A DNA stretch of 51,582 nt from Candidatus Caldisaccharidevorator malaysiensis (GTDB lineage: Bacteria; Armatimonadota; Fervidibacteria; Fervidibacterales; Fervidibacteraceae), in assembly GCA_025057575.1 (NCBI GenBank), contig JANXBO010000016.1, positions 1 to 51,582 on the forward strand, read 5' to 3'. Position 1 is the stretch's first letter. The number at the start of each line of letters is the position of its first letter. Below, piece by piece: positions 34,671-44,297 of this stretch. The notes under the pieces were generated by a model. It ran no database searches and was not told the origin of the DNA. It saw only the letters and a list, made by a program, of their open reading frames with translations. The position numbers were made by a program, and so were the translations under genes.

Positions 34671-37600
34671 TTAATCAGGACCCACCTGGCTGGGAGAGAC
34701 AAACAGGTCCGGCGATACGGGAAGCCTGGGGACGACGGGCGCACGATAAAGGAGCCCGGCAAAAGATGCCCGCCGAAACCGCCAGGTCCCGACACCGTCA
34801 TCAAACAGCCCGAATCGGTCATAGACAAAATGGGGAAGTTCCAAAAAGATTTCCGGATTGGGATGAGTCGTCGCCAAGCGATCCAGTTGCTTGTCGTTGC
34901 GGAAGAGCAGCCAAGGTCTTGCCAGATTCAGGGATAGACGAGCCAGCATCGTCGGTGCCGTTACCCGCTCGCAGAGGGATCCTTCCCATAAAATGGAAAC
35001 TTGATTTCCTCTCAGATACCGAGCAGCCCACTCCCTTTTCCAAACGACCCCGTTAACAAGATCGGCCCACCACGAGTAGGACCGCCATTGGGGCGGCTGA
35101 TTCGCCGGATTGGGTCCGTAGGCGGCGACCACTTCATCCGTCTGATCCAAGAAGGGTGGACCAATGATCCCGACGGTCCCCCTTTCGGCGACGCCCAATG
35201 CCTGTATCTTCCACTCCCAAAGGGGTCTAATGGCACCGTTTTGATCCTGCAGCCGAATGCTTAACCCGCCTATTTCGTAGGGCACATATTCCCGTCCTGG
35301 AGGGACAATCTCACCGGCGACGGGACTTTCTAGTCGCACCTGCAAAGGACTTTCCAGAGCCGGCTTGAGTTCCCGAACGGGATCCACGACTCCGTCGTTA
35401 TTGAGGTCAAAAGCCGACGGCGGGATGGGGATGTCCCAGATGCCCCACTCCTGATCGCTATACCAGTTCGTCGTCACCGGGAACGTCCTTTTTGGTTCAT
35501 CAGGACCATAAAGGACAACAATCTTGGGGGAGTCTTCATCAACGAGACCATCGGCATCATCGTCCAAGCCGTTGGGCTCCTCTTCGTCCACCCGACCGTC
35601 TCCGTCGTCGTCGGGACTTCCATCGGCGTTCTGGTCATTACCGGGCGACAGCCTCAGGACTGCTTTGAGGTTGGTCCAAGGATCCTCCGTGTCTTGGACG
35701 CGCCCTCTGTGAATGAAAACCAGTCGCACGCTCCAAAGTCCATCCCTAATGTCGGAAAGGTGGGCTAACGCCTCCCGTGACAACGGTAACGAAGGAAAGT
35801 CCCATAGAACCATCCCCGACCGATCTACCCTCCCATCCAAATCTTGGTCGGGAACGCCCGTCGGCGGGGAAAACAACACTCGTGAAAAGTCTCCTTCACC
35901 TTGTGCTCTCAGGTCTATAGGAGCAGTTGCCCGAACGTCGTCGGGCGTCAGTCGGGTTAGCAAGGGTAAAAGTGCCGTGCCGTTAACGGCAAGATTTTGG
36001 CGAGCCAAAAGTTGACAGGAGCCATAGTCCGCCGGGTCTTCGTCAATCCGCCCATCGCCGTCATCGTCCCGCCCGTTGGGCAGATCCTCGTCAAAACGAC
36101 CGTCCGCATCGTCATCTATTCCGACGACGGGATCCTCATCTATGCTCCCGTCCCGATCATCGTTCAGTCCGTTAACGGGATCTTCATCAATGCGTCCGTC
36201 CGCGTCATTATCCAGGCGCGGATCCCGATAACGGACCAATGGACCCTCCACATAAATGGTGCCCATAGAGAAGACAATGAGATGGCAGGCGTAGGTTCCC
36301 GAAATACGCACATTTCCCTCAGCGAAGAGCACGACGGTCGGCAGGGGATTTTGATGGAGAGCGGTCCTGCGGATCCGATCAACAAACACCAGCCGAGCGC
36401 CCTCGTTGATGACAGGGGTGTTCGGGTCATCACTTAGGACATTGCCGCTGCCATCTCGGAACAGGCTCCTCTGACCCTGACTATTTCGGTCGTGGCGGAC
36501 GAGGTAAATCCTCTGGAAAAGGTCGGGTCTGGAGGGGTCGGGGCTTTGGGGATCGGGGATTACCTCTATGAAGACCTGGACACCCGGTGGCACATAACGG
36601 AGCCGAGCCATCGCACGGTTCTGAACGGGCACATATTGACCGGCAGAAAGGGTTTCCTCGGCATTCCGCTCAAAAATGAGGTTTCGGTCCGCATTCGGAT
36701 TATTGTCCTGCATCCAACCACTATCAAAGAGCCGTCGCCAGACGCTGGGGAGAAACTGCCCAGGGTTGTTCGGATCGGGGACTGCCTGGATGGGTCGGAC
36801 CATCCAGTCATAGACCTGAGCCAGTTCACTTCGGAATTGATCGTTTCGGTCATTAAAGGCGGTTTGGTCAACATCATTCACATCTCCGTCTCCGTTAATG
36901 TCCACGGGATCTAAGTCCCCGTCGCCATCCACATCCACAGTCGGAAGAGACAAAAACTGAACGTCCGAAATGTTGTCCACATAAATCCCTCGGAAGACAA
37001 GGGGGTTGCCAGTGTTCAGGACAGTATAAAAAGGTCGGAGAGCCAATGGATCACTGGGGGGTAGGGGAGCGGGCGATGCGGGGACGGAAAAGTATCCGAA
37101 GAGAGATGATGGGGGCGCACCTTTTTGAGTGACGAGGCGATAGGCGTCAGCAGACAAAGTGATCGGTTCAATGGGGGGAGTCCAACGGCTTCCCGCCTGA
37201 GTAAAGTCCAGAAACGAAACAGGAAAGAGGAAAAACCGCTGGAGCCTCGCCCATCCGTCCCGGTAGCGGGGGACCTGGCTAATGGTGAACAGTTCAAAAG
37301 TGGGGGATGGTGATGGCTGTGCGACAGCAACAGTTGCCGCCGCCCGGTCAGAAAGGGTCACAAGGGAAGGATTCGGCAGCGCAGGATCTAGCGGAGGAAT
37401 GAACGAAATGAACGGAGTCGCGTCGTGCCAGACCCCTCGGCTCGCCGATAAGAGTTCTGGTGTCAGCAGCGGGTTGCCTGCGAATACCGTATCGGGCAAA
37501 CCCAGTTGGAGAATGTTTTTACCGAACCAGAGGACGTCGGCGTTGACCTGAATGGGTGCGGTCTTGGGCAGGGGGGGGACAGGTGGCCGATCAGGGTCCA

Positions 37601-38306
37601 GTAGGGGCGACATCCAAGACCGGCTCCTCAGCCAGGGTAGGGAAGAAGGAGGAACAGGATCGGGAACAGCATCCCGATCAGCATCCACGATGGCTTGACC
37701 GATGACAACAGGAAAGGCACGAACCGGAGGCACGGGGGTCCCAAACAAGAGAAGCCCGTCAGGCTTCAGACCGTCCCCTTTTGCCATTACGAATCTCTGA
37801 AACTGGAGCAAAGGAATCGGTTTGTAAGCGACCAGGCGACGGAAGATCGGACTGTTCGGGACGGGTCTACCGATGCTGATGATCTTCAGCATGCCGAGTT
37901 CCGGTAGGAACTTGACCTTCACCAGGTAAGTCCCTTTGCCGGTAAAACCACCGATTAGGTCGCCGACAGGTTCGGCAGCATATTTACCATACCAATCGCC
38001 CTCGGCGTCGGTCCGATGCCAGCCCCGGAGCCGTTCAAAGGGATCAAACTCCGATGCCGGTGTTACCCTTGGTCTCCAGTCCGCACCCAAAGGGCTGTTG
38101 AGAAGTTGATCGTTGGCGAATTGTAGTCCTGCTTCTGCCAAAAGGAGCGCTTCTGACTGTTCCCGCGACCTTGTCTCCGTCCGAAGAGAGTTGTGCACGA
38201 ACAGGGCAAATCCACCGGCAACGGCAGCAACGATAACCAGAATCAGCGTTGCCAAGATAACCGTCTGTCCCTTTCGGGAACGGACATAGAGGTGGTTAAC
38301 GAACAT
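34671..38306 (-). CDS. Giant PilX-like protein with Asp-rich repeats
   Basis: A 1211-residue protein whose N-terminus is that of a PilX-type minor pilin: short basic leader, then a membrane helix (VILATLILVIVAAVAGGFALF) and SEALLLAEAGLQFANDQLL, the typical helix of PilX/GspK proteins. The rest is a very long, mostly beta-rich passenger. It includes four back-to-back DDDADGRxDED units (residues about 694-765), two more at about 892-925 and a dockerin-like VDVDGDGDLDPVDINGDGDV near 455. PilX proteins are normally about 150-350 residues. The start overlaps the end of the PilW-like gene by 11 bases. It is probably part of the priming complex of a pseudopilus. Confidence 0.87.
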   Translation of the reverse strand: MFVNHLYVRSRKGQTVILATLILVIVAAVAGGFALFVHNSLRTETRSREQSEALLLAEAGLQFANDQLLNSPLGADWRPRVTPASEFDPFERLRGWHRTDAEGDWYGKYAAEPVGDLIGGFTGKGTYLVKVKFLPELGMLKIISIGRPVPNSPIFRRLVAYKPIPLLQFQRFVMAKGDGLKPDGLLLFGTPVPPVRAFPVVIGQAIVDADRDAVPDPVPPSSLPWLRSRSWMSPLLDPDRPPVPPLPKTAPIQVNADVLWFGKNILQLGLPDTVFAGNPLLTPELLSASRGVWHDATPFISFIPPLDPALPNPSLVTLSDRAAATVAVAQPSPSPTFELFTISQVPRYRDGWARLQRFFLFPVSFLDFTQAGSRWTPPIEPITLSADAYRLVTQKGAPPSSLFGYFSVPASPAPLPPSDPLALRPFYTVLNTGNPLVFRGIYVDNISDVQFLSLPTVDVDGDGDLDPVDINGDGDVNDVDQTAFNDRNDQFRSELAQVYDWMVRPIQAVPDPNNPGQFLPSVWRRLFDSGWMQDNNPNADRNLIFERNAEETLSAGQYVPVQNRAMARLRYVPPGVQVFIEVIPDPQSPDPSRPDLFQRIYLVRHDRNSQGQRSLFRDGSGNVLSDDPNTPVINEGARLVFVDRIRRTALHQNPLPTVVLFAEGNVRISGTYACHLIVFSMGTIYVEGPLVRYRDPRLDNDADGRIDEDPVNGLNDDRDGSIDEDPVVGIDDDADGRFDEDLPNGRDDDGDGRIDEDPADYGSCQLLARQNLAVNGTALLPLLTRLTPDDVRATAPIDLRAQGEGDFSRVLFSPPTGVPDQDLDGRVDRSGMVLWDFPSLPLSREALAHLSDIRDGLWSVRLVFIHRGRVQDTEDPWTNLKAVLRLSPGNDQNADGSPDDDGDGRVDEEEPNGLDDDADGLVDEDSPKIVVLYGPDEPKRTFPVTTNWYSDQEWGIWDIPIPPSAFDLNNDGVVDPVRELKPALESPLQVRLESPVAGEIVPPGREYVPYEIGGLSIRLQDQNGAIRPLWEWKIQALGVAERGTVGIIGPPFLDQTDEVVAAYGPNPANQPPQWRSYSWWADLVNGVVWKREWAARYLRGNQVSILWEGSLCERVTAPTMLARLSLNLARPWLLFRNDKQLDRLATTHPNPEIFLELPHFVYDRFGLFDDGVGTWRFRRASFAGLLYRAPVVPRLPVSPDLFVSPSQVGPD

Positions 38307-39255
38307 TGTCCAGCACCACCCGGACTCGTCGGGTTACCAGTATGGACGCCACATCAGGGCTGGTCGGATCAGGAACGAGTCGTCCGCCTCGCATCACTGT
38401 TTTGGGCTTAGCCCCCGGTGTCGGCTTACGGAGACTGAACTGGATCACAACGCTCCTTGGGGGCTGCCCGGGCACACTTTCCAGGATGAACCGCAGGTCG
38501 GAGATATCTGTCCCCTCCAGCGGCGTCACGGCCGAGTGGCTGGCAGCCACCGGCTCAAGGTTCGGGTCCATCCATCTCCCTGTTGCCAGCCAGCGGTTGA
38601 CTGAAGGGGCATAGCGCAGACTGTCGGTGTTGGGATCGGGAATCCAAGAGGCTCGGTAAAGGGCTCTTGGATTGGGCTCAATATCGTCTTCGTCAATCAA
38701 TCCGTCGCCATCGTTGTCAGCACCGTCAATGGGGTCCTCACCCAGTCGCCCATCACCGTCAGGGTCATCGCTTCCGGAAAGATACTTAAAACCCTGCCGC
38801 GCTGCCGTTGGGACGGGTCTGATGATCCTGCCATAGTAAGTCACCACAGACCTGAGGGGAGCTGTCGGTAGCCTTACCAACTCGCCGACCCGATCGGGCA
38901 GGACGAAGTCTACTCTCCCGAGGCTATCATCGTCGTTTCTGTCTCCGTCCAAGAGGTCTATTGCCTCGTTGACGACACCGTCGCCGTCAAAGTCGTAGTC
39001 GTCATCTATCCGCTGCTGAGGGAAGACCCATAGGGCTTGTTTGATGTCTCGGGTGATGCCCTCAATGGCAAAGTCCGCCGCTGCTTGAAGGCTCGCCATA
39101 ATGCGACCCCGCCGCGCCTGGTCAAAAGCCTGAGTCATCGGGATGAAAAGAAGGGTGAACAGCACCGCCGTGATGGCGACGGCGACGAGAAGTTCTACCA
39201 ATGTAAATCCCCAACAAGAACGGCTCCTCGTTCGTGACATCTTCGTTCCTCTCAT
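38296..39255 (-). CDS. Minor pilin/pseudopilin, PilW/GspJ-like
   Basis: A prepilin with a class III signal: basic leader, cleavage at G before FTLVELLVAVAITAVLFTLL, with Glu at +5. Sequence after the helix (LQAAADFAIEGITRDIKQAL) is typical of PilW/GspJ. The 319-residue length is long for the family. Asp-rich loops occur near residues 83-110 and 165-192 (DPDGDGRLGEDP, GADNDGDGLIDEDD). It overlaps its upstream neighbour by 4 bases and its downstream neighbour by 11. Confidence 0.92.
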   Translation of the reverse strand: MRGTKMSRTRSRSCWGFTLVELLVAVAITAVLFTLLFIPMTQAFDQARRGRIMASLQAAADFAIEGITRDIKQALWVFPQQRIDDDYDFDGDGVVNEAIDLLDGDRNDDDSLGRVDFVLPDRVGELVRLPTAPLRSVVTYYGRIIRPVPTAARQGFKYLSGSDDPDGDGRLGEDPIDGADNDGDGLIDEDDIEPNPRALYRASWIPDPNTDSLRYAPSVNRWLATGRWMDPNLEPVAASHSAVTPLEGTDISDLRFILESVPGQPPRSVVIQFSLRKPTPGAKPKTVMRGGRLVPDPTSPDVASILVTRRVRVVLDNVR

Positions 39256-40022
39256 GGTTCTGTCGGGCGTCGCCTCCAGTTGTCGGCGGAATCAGGATTG
39301 GGTCCCACCATCCGGATCCTTTGCGTGCGGACTGATCCGTCCAAGTAGAGGACCAAGTCGGTTGGAACGCCTCCCTTTGAGTAGTTGACACCCCAGACCT
39401 CAGACCTTCCGGTCGTCGGATTTCGGGGAGAGCGCCGGTAGCGATGATGGAGGCACCAGGTGATGACCGTGTTATCGGGAGGAATTAATCGTGGGTAGAG
39501 CCCTAACTGGCGAAACTTGTCAGGGTCCGTGCAGGCAGACCAGGATGGATCCGAAGGGTCAAAGGAGGCGGGGTTGCAGGGAGCGGACAGGCGGGAAGGA
39601 CGGTAAGTCCGGATGGGGCTGATGGGTCCGGCAATATCTTCCGGGTAAGGATCCGGCACTTCGTAAGAAGTTTGTGAAGGGTCCAGATTCCCTTGGTCAA
39701 TGTCGGAAGGGCAGATCAGGGCGCTCCTGGTCAGATACTGACCGAAGGCTCCCGAACCTGTTTCCCGTCCGCCGGTCAAGAAGGAAAGGGAAGCGGGAAA
39801 GCCGTCCCAGTCCATCATATATTGCTTGAGCGCCCGATAGACCATCTGAAGTCGGTTTTGGCAATCAAAGACCTTTCGCTGCTCTTGGGCAGGGTTGAAC
39901 ATTGTGATCAAGATACCAAAAAGAATGGCGATGACGGCAACGACGACTAAGAGTTCTGTTAGGGTAAATCCTTTTACTACTTGATGCACCCTTGAGAACA
40001 GGCTTCTTGTCATCTTACTCAC
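39252..40022 (-). CDS. Type IV prepilin/pseudopilin (GspG/H-like)
   Basis: The second pseudopilin of the operon: KGFTLTELLVVVAVIAILFGI follows a short basic leader, with Glu at +5. The following helix (QEQRKVFDCQNRLQMVYRALKQYMMDWDGFP) and the DGSVRTQRI region near the C-terminus match Gsp G-type prepilins. The 256 residues include a proline-rich globular domain. It starts 8 bases inside the previous gene and its stop overlaps the PilW-like ATG. Confidence 0.92.
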   Translation of the reverse strand: MSKMTRSLFSRVHQVVKGFTLTELLVVVAVIAILFGILITMFNPAQEQRKVFDCQNRLQMVYRALKQYMMDWDGFPASLSFLTGGRETGSGAFGQYLTRSALICPSDIDQGNLDPSQTSYEVPDPYPEDIAGPISPIRTYRPSRLSAPCNPASFDPSDPSWSACTDPDKFRQLGLYPRLIPPDNTVITWCLHHRYRRSPRNPTTGRSEVWGVNYSKGGVPTDLVLYLDGSVRTQRIRMVGPNPDSADNWRRRPTEP

Positions 40023-41727
40023 CAGCCAGAATCGGACCTCGCCCGGGCAGCAAGAAGAGAAGTTGGACGAAGTCGCCCCGGCGCCTCGGTGGCTCTGCTG
40101 CCCACAAAGGTCTGCCGGAGACCCGAACCATCACGGACGCCCCACGGACTCTGTCAATAGCGACGGGATTCCCCGCCAGGGTGACTGTCCCATCGGTGCC
40201 GATGCGGAGCACCTGATCCACCAGTTCGCCATTGCTGGTCAGCCAGATCACCTGCACGCTCAACCCTGCCAAAAGCCGAGAGAACTGAAGAACAGCGCCG
40301 TTCCTTTCGTAGAGCCGCAGGGCTTCATAGGGAAAGCCTTGAGGAATCGCTGAAGCAGTGACCAAATGAAACTCGTCCGGCGGTTTGATCACCTGGGCAA
40401 ACCAGTCTGCGTTGGTCTGATAAGCGACCCGAACCAAAGTTCCCGCACTGAGGGGAGGATCCTCATCTATTAAGCCGTCTCGGTCATCGTCAAGTCCGTT
40501 GATCGGGTCTTCGTTGCCATTGCCGTCGCCGTCTTCGTCGGCTTCCGCAATGAAAAGCCTTCCCGACTCCAGATCGCTTCCAAGGGCAACAGTTAATGGG
40601 AAAGCCCAAGGTCCCCTTGGGTCCGCACGGGCGACTCTGACATTGGTAATACCGCCAAAACTTGTGTGGAACGCAGCCGGATCCTCGTCAAGAAGCCCGT
40701 CCCCGTCGTCGTCGGCACCATTGACAGGGTCCTCATCATAACGCCCGTCACCGTCATCGTCCCTTGTCACCAGCGGACCCGTCTCCACCAGCCAGTGACC
40801 CCCACCGGCGAAGGGATCGTCAATGGTGTAATCCATCCGGACGGGACCCAACTGATCGGGGGATGCGCCAGGGACGGCAAAGGGTTCCGGAGCACCCATA
40901 GACGGTCGCCTTAACGACAGAACGCCATCAACAAACGAGTCGCCCCGAGCCGGGTTGAAAATCGGATATTCTTCCCAAAGCCGTTCAATTCGCACCGCCG
41001 CAACGGGCAGTTGAATTCTTCTGGTCCCCTCGTCAACAACAAAGAGTTGTCCCGAAACGGGTGAGGCAGGACCGGTAGCGGGGAGGTAAGTAACCCGCAG
41101 AACCCTGGGATATGCTGCTGCCAAGGCAGCGTTAACAGGATCGGGGAGAGCGATTTCGTCGTCAGGTCCATTGAAAACGAAAGTAAAGTCTCCTGGTTGC
41201 CCTGGATCTGCCCTCGGGTTGTCGGCAAAGGGTGTGTTAGGGTCTGGATCGGGAACCTGTCGGTAGGTTACCTCACGATACAATCGAAAGGTCGCACCGT
41301 CAAGATGCCGCCAATTAGTCGGTCCGGCGACGGGCGTTGCCGGCATATACCGGACTAAAGCGCGCCAAAGGACGGGAGTAACGAAAATCAGTTCCAAAGG
41401 CTCGCCCCAAACCAATCGGTAATGGCGGCGAGCCAGGACCATCAAACTCGGATCTTCAAGAACCGCCTGGTTGGGGATGGGAGACGGATCATAAGGGAGA
41501 ATGGCGAAGGGAGCCGTCTGCGGGTTGCTTACAAAGTCGCTGACGGTGTTCTTGGCTAGTTGGGTGGCAATTTGGCGAACGCCCGCCGTGCGGATGACCC
41601 TCTGCCCCGTCGGGAAGACCGAAACCAGAGCCCAGATGCCAATACTCAAGATGGCGATGGCGGTCAGGACTTCCATCAGGCTGACGCCCCGGTTTGCCCT
41701 TGCTTTTGATCCGATTGGTGCCTTCAT
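40015..41727 (-). CDS. Minor pilin, PilV/GspI-like, with large Asp-rich domain
   Basis: First gene of the minus-strand pseudopilin operon. The leader ends RGVSLMEVLTAIAILSIGIWAL, a PilV/GspI-type signal with Glu at +5. The 570-residue length is two to three times that of known PilV proteins. Asp-rich loops cluster near residues 319-345 (DDDGDGRYDEDP, GADDDGDGLLDEDP) and 396-429 (DEDGDGNGNEDP, GLDDDRDGLIDEDP). It is divergent from the prepilin peptidase gene, so processing enzyme and substrates are encoded side by side. Confidence 0.9.
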   Translation of the reverse strand: MKAPIGSKARANRGVSLMEVLTAIAILSIGIWALVSVFPTGQRVIRTAGVRQIATQLAKNTVSDFVSNPQTAPFAILPYDPSPIPNQAVLEDPSLMVLARRHYRLVWGEPLELIFVTPVLWRALVRYMPATPVAGPTNWRHLDGATFRLYREVTYRQVPDPDPNTPFADNPRADPGQPGDFTFVFNGPDDEIALPDPVNAALAAAYPRVLRVTYLPATGPASPVSGQLFVVDEGTRRIQLPVAAVRIERLWEEYPIFNPARGDSFVDGVLSLRRPSMGAPEPFAVPGASPDQLGPVRMDYTIDDPFAGGGHWLVETGPLVTRDDDGDGRYDEDPVNGADDDGDGLLDEDPAAFHTSFGGITNVRVARADPRGPWAFPLTVALGSDLESGRLFIAEADEDGDGNGNEDPINGLDDDRDGLIDEDPPLSAGTLVRVAYQTNADWFAQVIKPPDEFHLVTASAIPQGFPYEALRLYERNGAVLQFSRLLAGLSVQVIWLTSNGELVDQVLRIGTDGTVTLAGNPVAIDRVRGASVMVRVSGRPLWAAEPPRRRGDFVQLLFLLPGRGPILAGE

Positions 41728-41789
41728 TTTTTGTTTCCCGTCCCCGATCCCTTCTTATGCCATAGGAAAGGTCCTTTTTCCTAACTGTC

Positions 41790-41820
41790 TTGACACTTGC
41801 CCCTCATCAGGTGGCACAAT
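41790..41820 (+). promoter_or_regulatory. Possible promoter for the prepilin peptidase gene
   Basis: TTGACA and CACAAT are separated by 19 bases, slightly long, in the divergent gap before the peptidase gene. The -35 hexamer is a perfect match to the sigma-70 consensus. Confidence 0.4.
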
Positions 41821-41844
41821 GGGCAGTCTGGAAAGGGATGGTCA

Positions 41845-42630
41845 ATGCCCGACTGGCTGATCGGTCTGTTCGCTTTTGCTCTCGGTGCATCTTTTGGTAG
41901 TTTCGCTAATGTGTGCATTTATCGTCTTCCCCGTCGCCTTTCCCTCATCGTGCCTCGCTCTCACTGTCCCGTTTGTGGCGAAACCTTAGGCTTAGTGGAC
42001 TTGGTTCCTTTGCTCAGTTACCTTTGGCTGGGGGCACGATGCCGTTTCTGTAAATGGGTCATCAGCCCTCGGTATTTTCTGGTGGAAGCCGCTTGCGGAA
42101 CTTTGTTTTTTCTTTCTTACAAAAGCCACGGTTTCACCACCACCAGCGCAATCACCGCTTTATCCTGCCTCAGTCTCCTAATTTTAGGAGTGGTTGACGG
42201 TCAGTTTCATTTGGTGCCGACGGAACCGGTCTGGGCACTTTTCGGTATTGGTCTTCTTCGCCGTCTACTGGAAGCGAACCCCGCTTGGGGACTGGTTGAC
42301 GGTCTTTTGGGGACTCTCATCGCCGGGTCGGTGATCTATCTGGTGGGCGTGATCGGCACAAAGATTTTCAAGAAGGAGGCGATGGGATGGGGCGATGTGG
42401 AAATTTCGGCTGCTGTTGCCATTCAGTTTGGGGCTTCTAAGATGCTCTTAGCCTATTTCATCCTTTCCGTTTTCTTAGGTGCCCTAGTTGCCTTACCTAT
42501 CATCATCCGGCTCCGCAGTGTCCGAGGGACAATGCCGCTGGGAGTAGCACTTGCCGGAGCCAGCATTCTTTTGCTCCTTTATCCTGAGCCCGTCAGCCAG
42601 GCAGTTCTCAGGATTTACCATTTGGACTAA
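41845..42630 (+). CDS. pilD: Prepilin peptidase (A24 family)
   Basis: A bifunctional membrane aspartic protease and N-methyltransferase that trims prepilin leaders. It starts with the GASFGSFANVCIYRLPRRLS motif, then the zinc-binding cysteines CPVC and CRFC. The two catalytic aspartates are in LLILGVVDGQFHLVP and MGWGDVEISAA. The first motif lacks the usual second Asp and the PD ending (VDGQFHLVPTEP), but the catalytic one is kept. Six to eight membrane helices are seen. ATG at 41845 follows GGAAAGGG. It faces the three pseudopilin genes. Confidence 0.95.
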   Translation: MPDWLIGLFAFALGASFGSFANVCIYRLPRRLSLIVPRSHCPVCGETLGLVDLVPLLSYLWLGARCRFCKWVISPRYFLVEAACGTLFFLSYKSHGFTTTSAITALSCLSLLILGVVDGQFHLVPTEPVWALFGIGLLRRLLEANPAWGLVDGLLGTLIAGSVIYLVGVIGTKIFKKEAMGWGDVEISAAVAIQFGASKMLLAYFILSVFLGALVALPIIIRLRSVRGTMPLGVALAGASILLLLYPEPVSQAVLRIYHLD

Positions 42631-42657
42631 TCATTTTGATAAAAGGGGAGACGATGT

Positions 42658-43410
42658 GTGGAAGGTTGGGGCGACTTAGAGCGAATCTTCCGTCTGGGTT
42701 ATCACTTTAAAGGGGATGCGCGTTCTGCTGCTCAAGAGGTGGAGTTTGCCCGTCGGCTTTTAGCCTTGCCAACGGGTTCTCGGGTCCTAATGCCCTTTTG
42801 CGGTGCTGGCTTCTATGCCATAGAACTCGCTCTTTGGGGATATGAAGTCGTCGGAATGGATCCTTGTCCCTCCCTTGTGGAGGCGGCGACCCAAAAAGCA
42901 GAGGAAGAAGGGGTTTCGGCATCTTTTCTCACTTATCCCAATGGTCCCCTGTCCCTTGATCGCGCCTCCTTTGACGGATTTATGGTCATCGGCAATCGGT
43001 TCGGTCTTACTGGTAATGAGGATGGAGATGAGAGGTTCGTCGGCGCACTTAAGGATTATCTAAAACCTGATTCCCATCTGGTTTTTGCCCTCCCGCACCG
43101 AGACGGTTTGGTGTCCCGCTGGCTCCCCAAGGATTGGGAAGAAACCTGGGACCAAGCCATTGTTCTGATCCAAAGGGAATGGGATGCCACCACATCTTAT
43201 TCAAAGGAACGGTGGACACGGATCAGGACGGATAACTTGCGCGAACAGTTCCGGCTCTCCTTCCGCGTTTACAGTGCGACCGAATTTTCCTCCCTTTTAA
43301 GCCGGGTTGGTTTGCAGGTTACTAAGGTCCTGGGCGGAACCAGTGGGGCGGCTCTATCGTCCGAACACCTTGAGATGCTCATTCAAGCCATCTGGAGTCA
43401 AAACTCTTGA
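42658..43410 (+). CDS. Class I SAM-dependent methyltransferase
   Basis: A 250-residue methyltransferase with a Rossmann fold. Motif I is RVLMPFCGAGFYAIELALWG, motif II is VVGMDPCPSLVEAA, and a later strand is FDGFMVIGNRFG. The glycine motif starts with PFCGAG rather than the common DxGxG, as in some small-molecule methyltransferases. The substrate is unknown. The GTG start follows AAAAGGGGAG. It lies 27 bases after the peptidase gene and is likely co-transcribed. Confidence 0.9.
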   Translation: MEGWGDLERIFRLGYHFKGDARSAAQEVEFARRLLALPTGSRVLMPFCGAGFYAIELALWGYEVVGMDPCPSLVEAATQKAEEEGVSASFLTYPNGPLSLDRASFDGFMVIGNRFGLTGNEDGDERFVGALKDYLKPDSHLVFALPHRDGLVSRWLPKDWEETWDQAIVLIQREWDATTSYSKERWTRIRTDNLREQFRLSFRVYSATEFSSLLSRVGLQVTKVLGGTSGAALSSEHLEMLIQAIWSQNS

Positions 43411-43434
43411 TGAGTCTTTCGGATTGGGTATAAT
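43407..43434 (+). promoter_or_regulatory. Promoter for the H-x9-DG prepilin gene
   Basis: TTGATG, a 16-base spacer and a perfect TATAAT lie 33 bases before the start codon. The -35 overlaps the methyltransferase stop codon. This is one of the two clearest promoters in the window and suggests strong, separate expression of the prepilin. Confidence 0.65.
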
Positions 43435-43467
43435 TAATGAATCAATAACCTGCAAGGAGGGATTGCG

Positions 43468-44283
43468 ATGCGTTCCCGTCGTTGGTTACCGCGGGGGTTT
43501 ACCCTCATTGAACTGCTTGTTGTGATCGCCATCATCGCCATACTGGCGGCGATCCTGTTTCCCGTCTTTTCTCAGGCGCGGGAAAAAGCCCGCCAGGCGA
43601 CCTGCACGTCCAACACCCGTCAGATCGGGATGGGTGTGGCTCAATACATTCAGGACTATGACGAATGGGTGCCGCCGTTCTGCTGGGGGCAGTTGGTTTG
43701 TCGCCAGTGGGGCGGTCCCGACGGTCCTGGAGACGACATCTGGGCTTCCTTCTGGTTCCGTTCTACCGAGCCTTACTTTAAGAACCGTCAACTGATGGAG
43801 TGCCCGTCGGCAATGCGCACAGGTTGGGGTGGCAGAGGCTGCACGCCTCCGGCTATAAATGTGGACAGAGATACCCGTTGGATGAACATCAACATCAGTT
43901 ACGGTTACAACGAATTTATGTCCTTTGGTCCCCAGTGGAAATCTTCCTACGCCAGGCTATCGGGGTTCCGTGCACCGAGCCAGACGGTCCTTTTTGCAGA
44001 CTCCCGCTGTCTCTACTTGGGCGGTGAATGGCAGGTGCCTTTCCCCCAGCGATCCCTTCTTCGGCGGATCGTTTTCTCTGAGCCCCGCTCTGGTGATGGC
44101 TGTGGCTGTCCGCCGCCTCACCTCAGATATGGACCTGACTTCAATCCCGGTCAATTTAGCCGACACTTGAGCGGCAATCTGATCGGTTTCCTTGATGGTC
44201 ACGTGAAATGGTATCAGTGGGGGCGGACCTGGACGGTCACCAGCGGACGGGGCGACTTGATCTACTACGATAACGAGTTCTAA
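43468..44283 (+). CDS. Prepilin-type protein with H-x9-DG motif (DUF1559-like)
   Basis: A 271-residue secreted pilin-like protein. The leader is [20 protein letters not shown], with cleavage after G and Glu at +5; a long helix continues with [20 protein letters not shown]. The C-terminal signature [12 protein letters not shown] is an exact H-x9-DG motif. Such proteins are expanded in Planctomycetota and Armatimonadota. AAGGAGGGA precedes the ATG and a strong promoter precedes the gene. It may be a major pilin or a secreted pseudopilin. A 58-residue membrane protein gene follows 14 bases later. Confidence 0.94.
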   Translation: MRSRRWLPRGFTLIELLVVIAIIAILAAILFPVFSQAREKARQATCTSNTRQIGMGVAQYIQDYDEWVPPFCWGQLVCRQWGGPDGPGDDIWASFWFRSTEPYFKNRQLMECPSAMRTGWGGRGCTPPAINVDRDTRWMNINISYGYNEFMSFGPQWKSSYARLSGFRAPSQTVLFADSRCLYLGGEWQVPFPQRSLLRRIVFSEPRSGDGCGCPPPHLRYGPDFNPGQFSRHLSGNLIGFLDGHVKWYQWGRTWTVTSGRGDLIYYDNEF

Positions 44284-44297
44284 GGAGGTGGTGGGTG

